In this document: in pieces, positions 7,430 to 16,093 of the stretch
Layout: every line of letters begins with the position of its first letter
Position numbering within the stretch: the first letter of the stretch is position 1
Assembly: GCA_902788705.1 (NCBI GenBank)
Contig: CADALE010000022.1
Location: forward strand, 1 to 62,538
Length of the DNA stretch: 62,538 nt
Source: an uncultured Coriobacteriaceae bacterium
Lineage (GTDB): Bacteria; Actinomycetota; Coriobacteriia; Coriobacteriales; Atopobiaceae
Reading direction: 5' to 3'
The notes under the pieces: model-generated
Databases searched by the model: none
What the model was told of the DNA's origin: nothing
Seen by the model: the letters and a program-made list of their open reading frames with translations, nothing else
Position numbers and translations under genes: made by a program

Positions 7430-8554
7430 CTAGCCAATCACGAAGCGAACGATGTCGTTGCGAAGCGCGACGACGAACACGAACAGGAAGAAGGCAAGGC
7501 CCACGTAGCTCATGGCCAGCTGGGCCTTGGTGGAGAGCGGCCGGCGCATCACCAGCTGGATGACCTCCACCAGTATCTTGCCGCCGTCGAGCGGCGGGAT
7601 GGGCAGCAGGTTCATGAAGCCCAGCGACATGGACACCGAGGCCACCAGCAGCACGAGGTCGATGGGGCTGGCCTTCGCAGCCTCCGACGCCATCACCGAG
7701 ATGCCCACCACCGACGACGATGACTCGAGCACCTCCATGGTGTGCTGGGGCATGAGCAGCCGTATGGCGAAGCGTGCGACCTCGAGGGCGTAGTCAAAGG
7801 CGAAGCGCGTGGCCGTGACCACGTCAGGCCGCCACAGGAAGCTGCCCTCCGACGTCTCGACCGTCATGCCAAACACGGACAGCGTGACCACCACGAGCAG
7901 CGTGGCGAACACGATGTTGACGGCAGGTCCTGCCATGAGCGTGATGATGCGCTGCCAGAACCCCTTGCCCAGATAGGTGTTGTCGCGCTCGCGCGCAAGG
8001 AAGTCATCCGCCGACATCCCCGGATCGCGAGGCGACCCCGCCTCCGTGCTGCCCTCCATCGTGAAGTCGTGGTCGCGGTCGTACTCGGTGCGCAGCAGCG
8101 CGTCGCGGCGTTGCGTCTCGTAGATGCCATACGAGTCGTCCGGCACCTCCACGGGGGCAGGACGGATTGCCGCCCAGTCGCAGAGGGTCTCCATGATGGT
8201 GGCGGCACGCTCGGCGTCGCATCCCAGCTGCGTCGCCAGCTCCTCCACGCTCATGCGCCCCTCGCGCTGCACGCAGGCAAGCGCACGAGCCAGCAGCTCG
8301 TCCTGCTCGCCCTCCATGCCGCAGATGCGCGTGTAGCCGCCCAGCAGGATGGGCGTGACGCCAATCTCGGTGCCATAGCGCTCGAGCTTGTGGGAAAGCC
8401 TCCAAGGGCTGGGCATGCCCAAGAAGAACTCGGTGACGCGCATGCCGAAGGCGCGGGCGGCACCGTAGTGGCCACCCTCGTGGATGAACACGAGCAGCGA
8501 CAGCACCAGCAGACCCCAGAACACGGCCGACGCTGTGCCCAGGACGAAGCTCAT
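7430..8554 (-). CDS. rseP: Site-2 membrane metalloprotease (RseP/RIP family), PDZ-less with a helical insert
   Basis: Intramembrane zinc protease of the S2P family, 374 residues. The first helix carries HEGGH (25-29), the zinc site. The GPAVN loop is at 209-213, and NLLPIPPLDGG near 315-325 supplies the third ligand. Two points are odd. The region after GPAVN, where RseP/RasP proteins have one or two PDZ domains, is only about 90 residues and shows no PDZ pattern. The cytoplasmic loop between the first two helices is enlarged (about 81-195), with a helix-turn-helix-like stretch (MSVEELATQLGCDAERAATI, 101-120) and a charged segment. The gene overlaps dxr by four bases. The substrate is unknown. 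Confidence 0.88.
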   Translation of the reverse strand: MSFVLGTASAVFWGLLVLSLLVFIHEGGHYGAARAFGMRVTEFFLGMPSPWRLSHKLERYGTEIGVTPILLGGYTRICGMEGEQDELLARALACVQREGRMSVEELATQLGCDAERAATIMETLCDWAAIRPAPVEVPDDSYGIYETQRRDALLRTEYDRDHDFTMEGSTEAGSPRDPGMSADDFLARERDNTYLGKGFWQRIITLMAGPAVNIVFATLLVVVTLSVFGMTVETSEGSFLWRPDVVTATRFAFDYALEVARFAIRLLMPQHTMEVLESSSSVVGISVMASEAAKASPIDLVLLVASVSMSLGFMNLLPIPPLDGGKILVEVIQLVMRRPLSTKAQLAMSYVGLAFFLFVFVVALRNDIVRFVIG

Positions 8555-9750
8555 CGAGAGATCACCTCGATGAGGCGGTGCGCGTGCTCACGTGCGGCGG
8601 CGTCGACGTCAAGCAACTGCCTTATCGTCTCCACCGGCTCGGCCGTCGCAGCAGCCATCACCTCGCCCACCACGCGCTCGATGTCCAAGAATCCGCACGC
8701 GCCGTTGCGGAATGCCTCGTTGGCCACCTCGTTGGCGGCATTCATCACGCACGGCAGCGTCCCGCCTGTGCGCCCCGCCTCCTTGGCAAGGGCCAGGCAC
8801 CCAAAGGTGCGCTCGTCCGCCTCGCCAAATGTGATGGCAGGCTCATGGGTGTAGTCCAGGCGCTCGCAGGGGCTTTCCCAGCGCTCGGGAAAGCTGAGGG
8901 CGCACTGGATGGGTATGCGCATGTCGGAGGCGCCTATCTGCGCCTTCACCGTGCCGTCGGCAAACTCCACCATCGAGTGGATGCGGCTTTGGCGCTGCAC
9001 CAGTATCCGCACGTCGTCAATCGGCACGCCGAAAAGCTGGTGAGCCTCGATAGCCTCGAGGCCCTTGTTCATGAGCGTCGCGCAGTCGATAGAGATCTTG
9101 GGGCCCATGTTCCAGTTGGGGTGCGCGAGCGCATCTGCGGCCGTCACACGCGCAAGCTCGTCGCGCGTACGGCCGTAGAAGGGGCCACCCGAGCAGGTGA
9201 GCCACAGGCAGTGCACGTCGTTGATGTCCTCGCCCAGCAGGCAGTCGAAGATGGCATAGTGCTCGGAGTCAACCGGGATGAGGCGACCCGGCTTTGCCAT
9301 GGGCATCAGCAGGTCGCCACCAACCACGATCGACTCCTTGTTGGCATACAGCAAGATCTTGTCGGCCTGCAGGGCCGAATGCCCCACGGTTATGCCCAGC
9401 GCGCCCACCACCGAGTTCATGACACAGTCGACGCCGTCAAGCTCGGCAAGCTCGGCCACCGCCTGGGGGCCGAAGGAGAGCCAGCAACCCTCGGGAAGCT
9501 CGGCCAGAACGGGGTCGTAGCGGCGCTCGACGTTGCCCACCGCGACATGCTTGGCGCCAAACTCGTGGGCATAGCGCACGAGGTCGTCGGTAGAGTCGTA
9601 GGCAGCCAGGGCCACCACCTTCAGGTGGTCGGGATGTGCGCGACACACGTCAAGCGTCTGGCGCCCGATGGAGCCGGTCGCGCCGATGACGGCCACGCGC
9701 ATGGGATGACGCCGCACGTACGGGGCCGTACTGTCGGGAAGTATGCTCAA
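8551..9750 (-). CDS. dxr: 1-deoxy-D-xylulose 5-phosphate reductoisomerase
   Basis: Dxr converts DXP to MEP with NADPH, the committed step of the MEP pathway. The 399-residue protein shows the NADPH loop GATGSIGRQT near the N-terminus, the NKES segment, the SGGPF loop and a histidine-rich substrate region, in family order. The start appears to be a TTG at 9750 with GGAGG seven bases upstream; it overlaps the cdsA stop. The internal ATG just before RVAVIGATG has no ribosome site. Together with ispG this shows the MEP route is used. Confidence 0.95.
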   Translation of the reverse strand: MSILPDSTAPYVRRHPMRVAVIGATGSIGRQTLDVCRAHPDHLKVVALAAYDSTDDLVRYAHEFGAKHVAVGNVERRYDPVLAELPEGCWLSFGPQAVAELAELDGVDCVMNSVVGALGITVGHSALQADKILLYANKESIVVGGDLLMPMAKPGRLIPVDSEHYAIFDCLLGEDINDVHCLWLTCSGGPFYGRTRDELARVTAADALAHPNWNMGPKISIDCATLMNKGLEAIEAHQLFGVPIDDVRILVQRQSRIHSMVEFADGTVKAQIGASDMRIPIQCALSFPERWESPCERLDYTHEPAITFGEADERTFGCLALAKEAGRTGGTLPCVMNAANEVANEAFRNGACGFLDIERVVGEVMAAATAEPVETIRQLLDVDAAAREHAHRLIEVISR

Positions 9751-10721
9751 AGAATTCCTCCAATATGAAGCAGCACATAGGCGGCCATGCCGCCGAAGAG
9801 CATCGAGTCCGAGCGGTCAAGCAGCCCGCCATGGCCCGGAAGGATGTCGCCAGAGTCCTTCACGCCCACGCCACGCTTGATGCGGGACTCGAAGAGGTCG
9901 CCCATCACCGAGGAGAAGGCAACCACGACGCCCGTGACCAGCGCCAGCGAGATGGATACGCCCTCGACCTTGAGAAAGCCCACGAGAAGCCAGATGAAGA
10001 TGGTCGCGGCCACACCGCCCCAGAAGCCCTCGGTGGACTTGTTGGGCGAGATGCGCGGCGCCAGCTTGTGCTTGCCGTACCGCGAGCCCACGAAGTAGGC
10101 GCACGTGTCGTTGAGCCAGACTGACCCCATGACGCCGAATGACAGCAGGAAGCCCTGGAAGCCCGCGTCGACCGCACGGATGTGAACGATGCTGGAGAAG
10201 GCAAGCGAGGTGTATATGGGGCCAAAGGCCGTCACCGCAACGTCGGCGATGTTGGCCCGTGGGGTTACCACATACCAAGCCGCACAGCACAGAAGCAGGA
10301 CCGACGTTACGACCATGGTTTGGTGGGCAAAGGGAAGCAGCGCGGCAAGTGGGTACGCCACCGCCGCAGCCAGGCCCAGTATCTCGTTGGGCATGCGGCC
10401 GGCAAGGCGCACCATGCGGAAGTACTCCGAGCAGCACAGCCAAGCCATGGCCGAGATGAGCACGGCCGTGGGAATGACGCCCAGGTACAGGCAGGCCACA
10501 ATGGCCACGGCATAGGCCGCACCGGTGGCCGTGCGCAGGATGAGCTTCTCCATCCAGCCGCGCACGCGCGTCTCCTTGGGGGCGCCGGTCTCGTCGTCAA
10601 TGGGCCTGCGGGCGCGCAGGCGCTCCAGCCATTCGATGCCCGCCTCTATGCGGCTGCCGCTGTCCACCTCGGTCGTCGTGTGCGACGTAGGCCGCGAGCC
10701 TTCCTGACGATCCTCGCTCAT
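9747..10721 (-). CDS. cdsA: Phosphatidate cytidylyltransferase (CDP-diglyceride synthase)
   Basis: CdsA makes CDP-diacylglycerol from phosphatidate and CTP in the membrane, feeding all phospholipid synthesis. The 324-residue protein has a hydrophilic N-terminal 70 residues, then about eight membrane segments. The family signature near the C-terminus is clear (NDTCAYFVGSRYGKHKL, then SPNKSTEGFWGG and a final GHGGLLDRSDS). The ATG at 10721 overlaps the uppS stop by four bases, which indicates coupling. The long charged N-terminal extension is unusual for CdsA. Confidence 0.94.
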   Translation of the reverse strand: MSEDRQEGSRPTSHTTTEVDSGSRIEAGIEWLERLRARRPIDDETGAPKETRVRGWMEKLILRTATGAAYAVAIVACLYLGVIPTAVLISAMAWLCCSEYFRMVRLAGRMPNEILGLAAAVAYPLAALLPFAHQTMVVTSVLLLCCAAWYVVTPRANIADVAVTAFGPIYTSLAFSSIVHIRAVDAGFQGFLLSFGVMGSVWLNDTCAYFVGSRYGKHKLAPRISPNKSTEGFWGGVAATIFIWLLVGFLKVEGVSISLALVTGVVVAFSSVMGDLFESRIKRGVGVKDSGDILPGHGGLLDRSDSMLFGGMAAYVLLHIGGIL

Positions 10722-11491
10722 GAGTTCACCACTCCCCCATAGCGTCGTCCGCGCCCCTGGAAGGCACGAACGGCCCGCAGGTACTCCCAACGGTCGAAGT
10801 CGGGCCAGAATAGGTCGGTGACGTACATCTCGGTGTAGGCAAGCTGCCACAACAGGTAGTTTGAGAGGCGCAGCTCGCCGGAGGTGCGCACCAGCAGGTC
10901 GGGATCGGGCAGTCCCGCGGTGTACAGGCGCTGGGACACGGCATCGACGTCCACGTCTTCCGGACGCATCCTGCCAGCCGCCACCTCCTCCGCGATAAGC
11001 CTTGCCGCACGGGCGATCTCGGCACGCGAGCCATAGTTGACCGCGAGGGCGAAGGTCATCACGTCGTAGCCAGCCGTCTCGTCAAGCCCTCGCTGGAACA
11101 CCTCACGCGTCTCGGCAGGCAGGGCCTCGAGGTCGCCCAGAAAACGCAGGCGCACATGCTCCTGGTGAAACAGCGGCAGCTCCTTCACCAGCGTCGTGGC
11201 AAACAGGTGCATCAGCAGGTTGACCTCGCGCTGCGGGCGCTTCCAGTTCTCCGTGGAGAACGCATAGGCAGAGAGCACGTCAACGCCCAGGCGAACGCTG
11301 CAGGTAACGGTCTCACGCAGCGAGTCGACGCCTGCGACGTGGCCCTTCGAACGGTCGAGTCCTCGAGCCTGCGCCCACCTCCCGTTGCCATCCATGATGA
11401 ACGACACGTGGCGTGGGATGCGGGCAATGTCGATGTCCTGCAGAGATATGTCACTCGGGGCGTCGGCAAAGTACGCCCCGAGCTTTTCCAT
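10718..11491 (-). CDS. uppS: Undecaprenyl diphosphate synthase
   Basis: UppS condenses isopentenyl diphosphate onto farnesyl diphosphate to give the C55 carrier lipid for peptidoglycan. The protein has the signature FIMDGNGRWAQARGL with its catalytic Asp, followed by GHVAG, and later the VRTSGELRLSNYLLWQ motif of the family. I chose the ATG at 11491 (257 residues) because AGGTG lies nine bases upstream; a GTG at 11503 directly after the frr stop is the alternative. It sits between frr and cdsA in the classic order. Confidence 0.95.
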   Translation of the reverse strand: MEKLGAYFADAPSDISLQDIDIARIPRHVSFIMDGNGRWAQARGLDRSKGHVAGVDSLRETVTCSVRLGVDVLSAYAFSTENWKRPQREVNLLMHLFATTLVKELPLFHQEHVRLRFLGDLEALPAETREVFQRGLDETAGYDVMTFALAVNYGSRAEIARAARLIAEEVAAGRMRPEDVDVDAVSQRLYTAGLPDPDLLVRTSGELRLSNYLLWQLAYTEMYVTDLFWPDFDRWEYLRAVRAFQGRGRRYGGVVNS

Positions 11492-11503
11492 GTTCGGCTG
11501 CAC

Positions 11504-12058
11504 CTAGATCTCCATGACCTCGGCGGTCTTGGCCTTGAGCAGCTCGTCGATCTTGGCCACGAACTCGTCGGTCACCTTCTGGATGGCCTTCTTCTCGCGT
11601 GCGAGGTCGTCCTCGGTGAGCTCGCCCTCCTCCTCGAGGAGCTCAACCTCCTCGTTTGCGTCGCGACGAGCGTTGCGCACGGCAATCTTTGCCTGCTCGG
11701 CATACTTGTTGCACTCGCGCACCAGCTCGCGACGGCGCTCCTCGGTGGGACGCGGGAAGGGCAGGCGGATGCACACGCCGTCATTGCTGGGGGTAATGCC
11801 CAGGTCAGAGTTCATGATGGCGCGCTCGATGTCGCGCAGCGAGCTCTTGTCCCACGGCTCCACCACAAGCATGGACGCCTCGGGCACCTTGATGCCCGCA
11901 AGCTGCAGGATGGGCGTGGAGACGCCGTAGTAGTCAACCCTGATGTCGTCAAGCGCATGCGGGTTGGCGCGGCCGGTGCGCACCTTGGCGAAGTTGTGCC
12001 GAAGGGCGTCAATGCACTTCTGCATCTGTGCGCGTGCTGAGTCAGTGTACTCGCTCAT
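11504..12058 (-). CDS. frr: Ribosome recycling factor
   Basis: RRF splits the post-termination ribosome together with EF-G. At 184 residues it has standard length. The KVRTGRANPHALDDIRVDYYG motif spans the first hinge, and LPFPRPTEERRRELV marks the centre. Long charged helices finish the protein, giving the tRNA-shaped three-helix bundle. It follows pyrH by about ten bases with GGGAG upstream of the ATG. Confidence 0.97.
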   Translation of the reverse strand: MSEYTDSARAQMQKCIDALRHNFAKVRTGRANPHALDDIRVDYYGVSTPILQLAGIKVPEASMLVVEPWDKSSLRDIERAIMNSDLGITPSNDGVCIRLPFPRPTEERRRELVRECNKYAEQAKIAVRNARRDANEEVELLEEEGELTEDDLAREKKAIQKVTDEFVAKIDELLKAKTAEVMEI

Positions 12059-12068
12059 GAGGGTCTCC

Positions 12069-12791
12069 CTAGTTCTCCTCTATGACCGTCGTGCCCACGG
12101 GCAGTCCCTTGAGCGCGTCGACGATCGCACCTTCCTGGTCCATGTTGAACACCATGATGGGCATGTGGTTGTCCTGGCACAGCGCCGTGGCTGTAGCATC
12201 CATCACCTGCAGGCGCCACTTGAGCACGTCGCGGTAGGTGATGGTATCGAACTTCTTTGCCTCGGGGTACTTCACCGGGTCCTTGTCGTAGATGCCGTCA
12301 ACCTTGGTGGCCTTCATCAGCACCTCGGCACCGATCTCGCAGGCGCGCAGGGCGGCCGCGGTGTCGGTGGTGAAGTAGGGGTTGCCGGTGCCGGCGGCAA
12401 AGATGACGATGCGGCCCTTCTCGAGGTGGCGGATGGCGCGACGACGAATGTAGGTCTCGGAGATGGCGTGCATCTCGATGGCGCTCATCACGCGGCAGTC
12501 CATGCCGTACTTCTCGAAGCAATCCTGCAGGGCCAGCGAGTTGATGACCGTCGCCAGCATGCCCATGTTGTCACCCTGGGCACGGTCCATGCCCTGGGCA
12601 GCCCCCTCGACGCCGCGGTAGATGTTGCCGCCGCCCACGACCACGGCAATCTGGATTCCGTCGTCATAGGCTGGCTTAATGGCCTCGGCGATGCGCTGCG
12701 GCACCGCTGGGTCGATGCCAAAGTCCTGCTCGCCCATAAGGGCCTCGCCGGACAGCTTGAGCAGCACGCGCTGGTACTTGTAATCCGTCAC
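12069..12791 (-). CDS. pyrH: UMP kinase
   Basis: PyrH phosphorylates UMP to UDP for nucleic acid and cell wall precursor synthesis; bacterial enzymes are hexamers of the amino acid kinase fold. The 240-residue protein shows LLKLSGEAL near the N-terminus, the glycine-rich [12 protein letters not shown] loop, and [15 protein letters not shown] for nucleotide binding. The start is a GTG at 12791 with GGGAGG five bases upstream. It is the first gene of the block pyrH-frr-uppS-cdsA-dxr-rseP-ispG, whose members lie close together or overlap. Confidence 0.96.
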   Translation of the reverse strand: MTDYKYQRVLLKLSGEALMGEQDFGIDPAVPQRIAEAIKPAYDDGIQIAVVVGGGNIYRGVEGAAQGMDRAQGDNMGMLATVINSLALQDCFEKYGMDCRVMSAIEMHAISETYIRRRAIRHLEKGRIVIFAAGTGNPYFTTDTAAALRACEIGAEVLMKATKVDGIYDKDPVKYPEAKKFDTITYRDVLKWRLQVMDATATALCQDNHMPIMVFNMDQEGAIVDALKGLPVGTTVIEEN

Positions 12792-12832
12792 GGGTACCTC
12801 CCTGTCATCTTGTCACGCATTCCAATTTTTAG

Positions 12833-12841
12833 ATTCTAGCA
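12833..12841 (-). promoter_or_regulatory. Extended -10 element upstream of pyrH
   Basis: The minus strand has TGCTAGAAT, identical to the element before proS, 42 bases before the pyrH GTG. There is no clear -35. It suggests pyrH and downstream genes have a promoter independent of rpsB-tsf. Confidence 0.5.
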
Positions 12842-12926
12842 GAGGTGTCCAGCGTGCCCCTGTGGCCATCGCCCAGCGACACCATAGCTGCGCATGCGCG
12901 ACACGTCCTCTCCGCACATGACAGGA

Positions 12927-12954
12927 GGGGCGCCCTGCTGTTGCAAAGCGCCCC
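12927..12954 (-). terminator. Hairpin after tsf, weak terminator
   Basis: GGGGCGC and GCGCCCC pair across a 14-base loop in the gap after tsf. There is no T run, so it may be partial or Rho-dependent. Confidence 0.35.
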
Positions 12955-12981
12955 CCGATGCTGTCGTTATGTCAGCTGGCT

Positions 12982-13851
12982 CTACTCGCCGAAGTTGAAA
13001 CGCACGAAGCGGACGAGCTGGATGTCGTCGCCAAGCTTCTTGGAGAGGTCGGCGCAGAGCTGAGCCACGGTCACGTTGCCGTCCTTGACGAAGGCCTGCT
13101 CGGTGAGGGCACGCTCCTGGAAGAACTTCTTCAGGCGACCGCTGATGATGCCATCCCAGAACTTCTCCGGGCGGCCGGACTCGGCAGCCTGCGCACGGTA
13201 GATCTCGGTCTCGTGGTCGATGGTCTCCTGCGGGATGTCCTCGCGGCGGGCGCTGATCGGGTCGGAGGCGATGACCTGCATGGCGATATCATGCGCGAAG
13301 GTCTTGAACTCGTCGTTCTCGGCGGTGGCGGCGTTCTGCAGCTCGAAGACCACGATGTCGGCATGCTTGCCGTCGTGGTGGATGTAGCTGGCCAGGGTGC
13401 CGTTCTCGGCGGTGACGCGGGCAAAGCGCAGGATCTTCTGGTTCTCGCCGATGACGAAGATGTTCTCCTTGAGGGCCTCGTCGACGGTGGAGCCGTTCAT
13501 CGGGCAGGCCATGAGGGCGTCGATGTCGGCGGGGTCGCACTCGGCGACGACCTTGGCCAGGGAGGTGGCGAAGGCCTTGAACTTGGCGTTGGAGGCCACG
13601 AAGTCGGTCTCGCAGGACACCTCGACGAGGGCGCCAACCTTGCCGTCCTCGGAGATGTAGGCAGCGATGGTGCCCTCGTTGGTGTCACGGCCAGCCTTCT
13701 TGACGGCCTTGGCAAGGCCATTGACGCGCAGGACGTCGATGGCACGCTCGAGGTCGCCCTCAGCCTCGACGAGGGCCTTCTTGCACTCCATCATGGGGGC
13801 GTCGGTGATCTGGCGAAGCTCCTTGACCATAGCGGCGGTAACCTGAGCCAT
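12982..13851 (-). CDS. tsf: Elongation factor Ts
   Basis: EF-Ts is the guanine nucleotide exchange factor for EF-Tu. The 289-residue protein opens with a UBA-like segment and the TDAPMMECKKALVEAEGDLE signature, then NEGTIAAYI, and repeats the core domain in the second half (DIAMQVIASDP). The ATG at 13851 has AAGGAGG just upstream; the open frame extends beyond it in low-complexity sequence and should be ignored. It follows rpsB by 55 bases, the usual rpsB-tsf operon. Confidence 0.97.
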   Translation of the reverse strand: MAQVTAAMVKELRQITDAPMMECKKALVEAEGDLERAIDVLRVNGLAKAVKKAGRDTNEGTIAAYISEDGKVGALVEVSCETDFVASNAKFKAFATSLAKVVAECDPADIDALMACPMNGSTVDEALKENIFVIGENQKILRFARVTAENGTLASYIHHDGKHADIVVFELQNAATAENDEFKTFAHDIAMQVIASDPISARREDIPQETIDHETEIYRAQAAESGRPEKFWDGIISGRLKKFFQERALTEQAFVKDGNVTVAQLCADLSKKLGDDIQLVRFVRFNFGE

Positions 13852-13906
13852 GTGTGTTCCTCCTTGTGATAAGGGTTGTTCTTCTTGGGCAGTTGGTGCG
13901 GAGGCG

Positions 13907-14677
13907 CTACTCGGCGTCAGCGACCTCGACGGTATCGGTCTCGACGGCAGGCGTGGTCTCGCCGGCGGCCATCTCGGCCTCCGAGATCTGCTCCTGGCCA
14001 GAGCCAGCCAGGACGGCGTCAGCCATGAGCTCGCACATGAGGGCGACGGAGCGGATGGCGTCGTCGTTGGCGGGGATGCCGAAGTCGACCACGTCGGGGT
14101 CGGAGTTGGTGTCAAGCAGGCCGATCACGGGGATGTGCAGGCGGTTGGCCTCCTTGATGGCAATCTCCTCGCGCTTGGTGTCAACCACGAAGATGGCCTG
14201 GGGCAGGGCCTTCATCTCGCGCACGCCGCCCAGGTTGCGCTGGAGCTTCTCGAGCTCCTTGGTGAGCACGGCCTGCTCCTTCTTGCCGCGCTGGGCCATG
14301 CTGCCGTCGGCCACCATGGCCTCGAGCTCCTCCATGCGGTCGATGCGGGAGCGCATGGTGACGAAGTTGGTGAGCATGCCACCCAGCCAACGCTGGTTGA
14401 TGTAGGGCATGTTGGAGCGCTCGGCCTGCGTGGCGATGGACTCCTGGGCCTGCTTCTTGGTTCCGACGAACAGGACGGTGCCACCCTTGGCGGCGGTGTC
14501 CTTAACGAAGGTGTAGGCCTGGTCGGCGTTGATGACCGTCTGCTTGAGGTCGAGGATGTAGATGCCGTTGCGCTCGCCAAAGATGTAGGGCTTCATCTTC
14601 GGGTTCCAGCGACGGGTCTGGTGGCCATAGTGGCAACCGGCCTCGAGCAGGGTCTTGAGATTGATCTTGACAGCCAT
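13907..14677 (-). CDS. rpsB: 30S ribosomal protein S2
   Basis: S2 binds the head-body junction of the 30S subunit and is needed for S1 recruitment where S1 is present. The 256-residue protein has [19 protein letters not shown] at its start, [10 protein letters not shown] in the middle and [19 protein letters not shown] toward the end. The tail is acidic. The ATG at 14677 has an excellent AGGAGG. Its leader of about 134 nt begins with a hairpin and could bind S2 for autoregulation, as known for other rpsB leaders. Confidence 0.97.
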   Translation of the reverse strand: MAVKINLKTLLEAGCHYGHQTRRWNPKMKPYIFGERNGIYILDLKQTVINADQAYTFVKDTAAKGGTVLFVGTKKQAQESIATQAERSNMPYINQRWLGGMLTNFVTMRSRIDRMEELEAMVADGSMAQRGKKEQAVLTKELEKLQRNLGGVREMKALPQAIFVVDTKREEIAIKEANRLHIPVIGLLDTNSDPDVVDFGIPANDDAIRSVALMCELMADAVLAGSGQEQISEAEMAAGETTPAVETDTVEVADAE

Positions 14678-14790
14678 GGTAACCTCCTGTGGTTTGTCCT
14701 CCGCGCGAGGTCATCCCCCTCAAGCCACCCGTGTTCTGGCTGGGAACGCGGGCACCGCAGCCTTGGAGTCGTCGCGCGTGCGTGATTGAG

Positions 14791-14810
14791 TGCTGTGCGG
14801 ATGCACAGCA
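14791..14810 (-). promoter_or_regulatory. Hairpin at the 5' end of the rpsB leader
   Basis: A perfect 8-base stem, TGCTGTGC with GCACAGCA, closes a 4-base loop. It would be the very start of the transcript from the promoter at 14818-14845 and may stabilise or regulate it. Confidence 0.5.
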
Positions 14811-14817
14811 AATTGAA

Positions 14818-14845
14818 AGTATAGCAGGTATGGTCAGTTGGTGAA
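14818..14845 (-). promoter_or_regulatory. Promoter of rpsB-tsf
   Basis: The minus strand has TTCACC (14840-14845), 16 bases, then TATACT (14818-14823) preceded by TGC, an extended -10. The leader to rpsB is about 134 nt. Confidence 0.7.
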
Positions 14846-14953
14846 GCGGCAGCTTGCGTACCACGTTCGCTCCACATCGTAGGACGTACAGGCAGCGAGC
14901 CCAGACCCGCGCGCCTGCAAACGCGACCGCCTTTGGCTTTCCAAAGACGATGG

Positions 14954-16021
14954 TCAGATGAGGTCGAGCAGGCTGGCGCCGATGAGCGTTCGGTGGGTCT
15001 CGCACCAACGCGACGCGTACGAGCCCGCTGGCGCCTCAACCGCGATGTCGGCCTTGCCTCCAACGAAGGCGTGGTCCTCGATGTGCTCGACGCTTGCCGG
15101 CAGCGACACGCTCGTTACGCCAGAGAACGCGAAGGCAAGGCTCCCAATGGAGGTGACGCCGTCCGGCACCACCACCGACCGCAGCGACGAGCAGCTTTCG
15201 AACGTATACGGCTCGATGGCCGCAAGCCGGTTCGGAAGGGTCACGGACTTAAGCTCGGCGCAGTCGCAAAACGCTCCTGGTCCAAGGTGACGCAGCCCCT
15301 CAGGAAGCACGATGGACTCAAACTCGCACTCGGCGAAGGCGTGCCCGCCGATGGATCGCACCTCCCGTGGAAGGTCGGCCCGCGCAAGCGAGCATCCCGC
15401 AAAGGCGTGGTCGCCCACCTCCCGCAAGGTTGAGGGAAGCGAAGCCTCGACAAGGTCGAAGCACTTATAAAACGCGTGGCTGCCAATGGTGATGATTCCT
15501 TCGGGAACCACGACACGCTCGAATTGGGCATACGAGCAGCATCCTGTGCCTAGAGTGCTCACGTCATGTCCGTCCACCTTGGCAGGCAGTCTCAGCTCGG
15601 GCCCCAAGCTCCACCAGAGGTCGATGCGCACCGTGCCGTCCTCCAGCACCGTGAAGGCACAGGATTCCTGCCCGTCATCAGGAGGACACCAATACAGGTA
15701 GTCTGAGCCGTGCGTGGCACACCACGTCCGCACGGGAGAGTCCGGTGCCGAGACAATCGTCACGGGCGGCAACCACCCGTCGTCCACCATGCCGGCGATT
15801 CGGTCAGCCCCAAACGGGTCGCCCTCCAGCCCGCTCACCGCATGCCCGTCAATCGACTCAGGAACTTCGATCGTCACGCCACCCATGTCGTAGACGTCGC
15901 CAAGCCATCCGACGATGGCAGCGGTGCCGTCCTCGCACGGGCGATACTGCCAGACGCCCGCGACGAGAGGCTCCCCTGCGTCAGGCCTCCTTTTGCTCTC
16001 CGCGTCGGGTCCCTTCTCCAT
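14954..16021 (-). CDS. BspA-type leucine-rich-repeat protein without signal peptide
   Basis: This 355-residue protein has an N-terminal region of about 160 residues and then six or seven repeats of the LRR_5 (BspA) type. Each runs roughly as a buried strand, IGSHAF or VGDHAF, a Cys, and a LP..L turn (for example SIGGHAFAECEFESIVLP). These repeats usually mediate binding and mostly occur on secreted proteins. Here there is no signal peptide, membrane helix or sorting motif, so the protein seems cytoplasmic. It is Cys-rich for such a place. The ATG at 16021 has AGGAGGGGG upstream. It lies between xerC and rpsB and appears separately transcribed. Confidence 0.8.
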   Translation of the reverse strand: MEKGPDAESKRRPDAGEPLVAGVWQYRPCEDGTAAIVGWLGDVYDMGGVTIEVPESIDGHAVSGLEGDPFGADRIAGMVDDGWLPPVTIVSAPDSPVRTWCATHGSDYLYWCPPDDGQESCAFTVLEDGTVRIDLWWSLGPELRLPAKVDGHDVSTLGTGCCSYAQFERVVVPEGIITIGSHAFYKCFDLVEASLPSTLREVGDHAFAGCSLARADLPREVRSIGGHAFAECEFESIVLPEGLRHLGPGAFCDCAELKSVTLPNRLAAIEPYTFESCSSLRSVVVPDGVTSIGSLAFAFSGVTSVSLPASVEHIEDHAFVGGKADIAVEAPAGSYASRWCETHRTLIGASLLDLI

Positions 16022-16093
16022 CGCTTTCCCCCTCCTGAGTCAACAAGGCTTGTTGTCGTAATCCACCCCAGCATTTCAGCATCCGCAGGGAGC

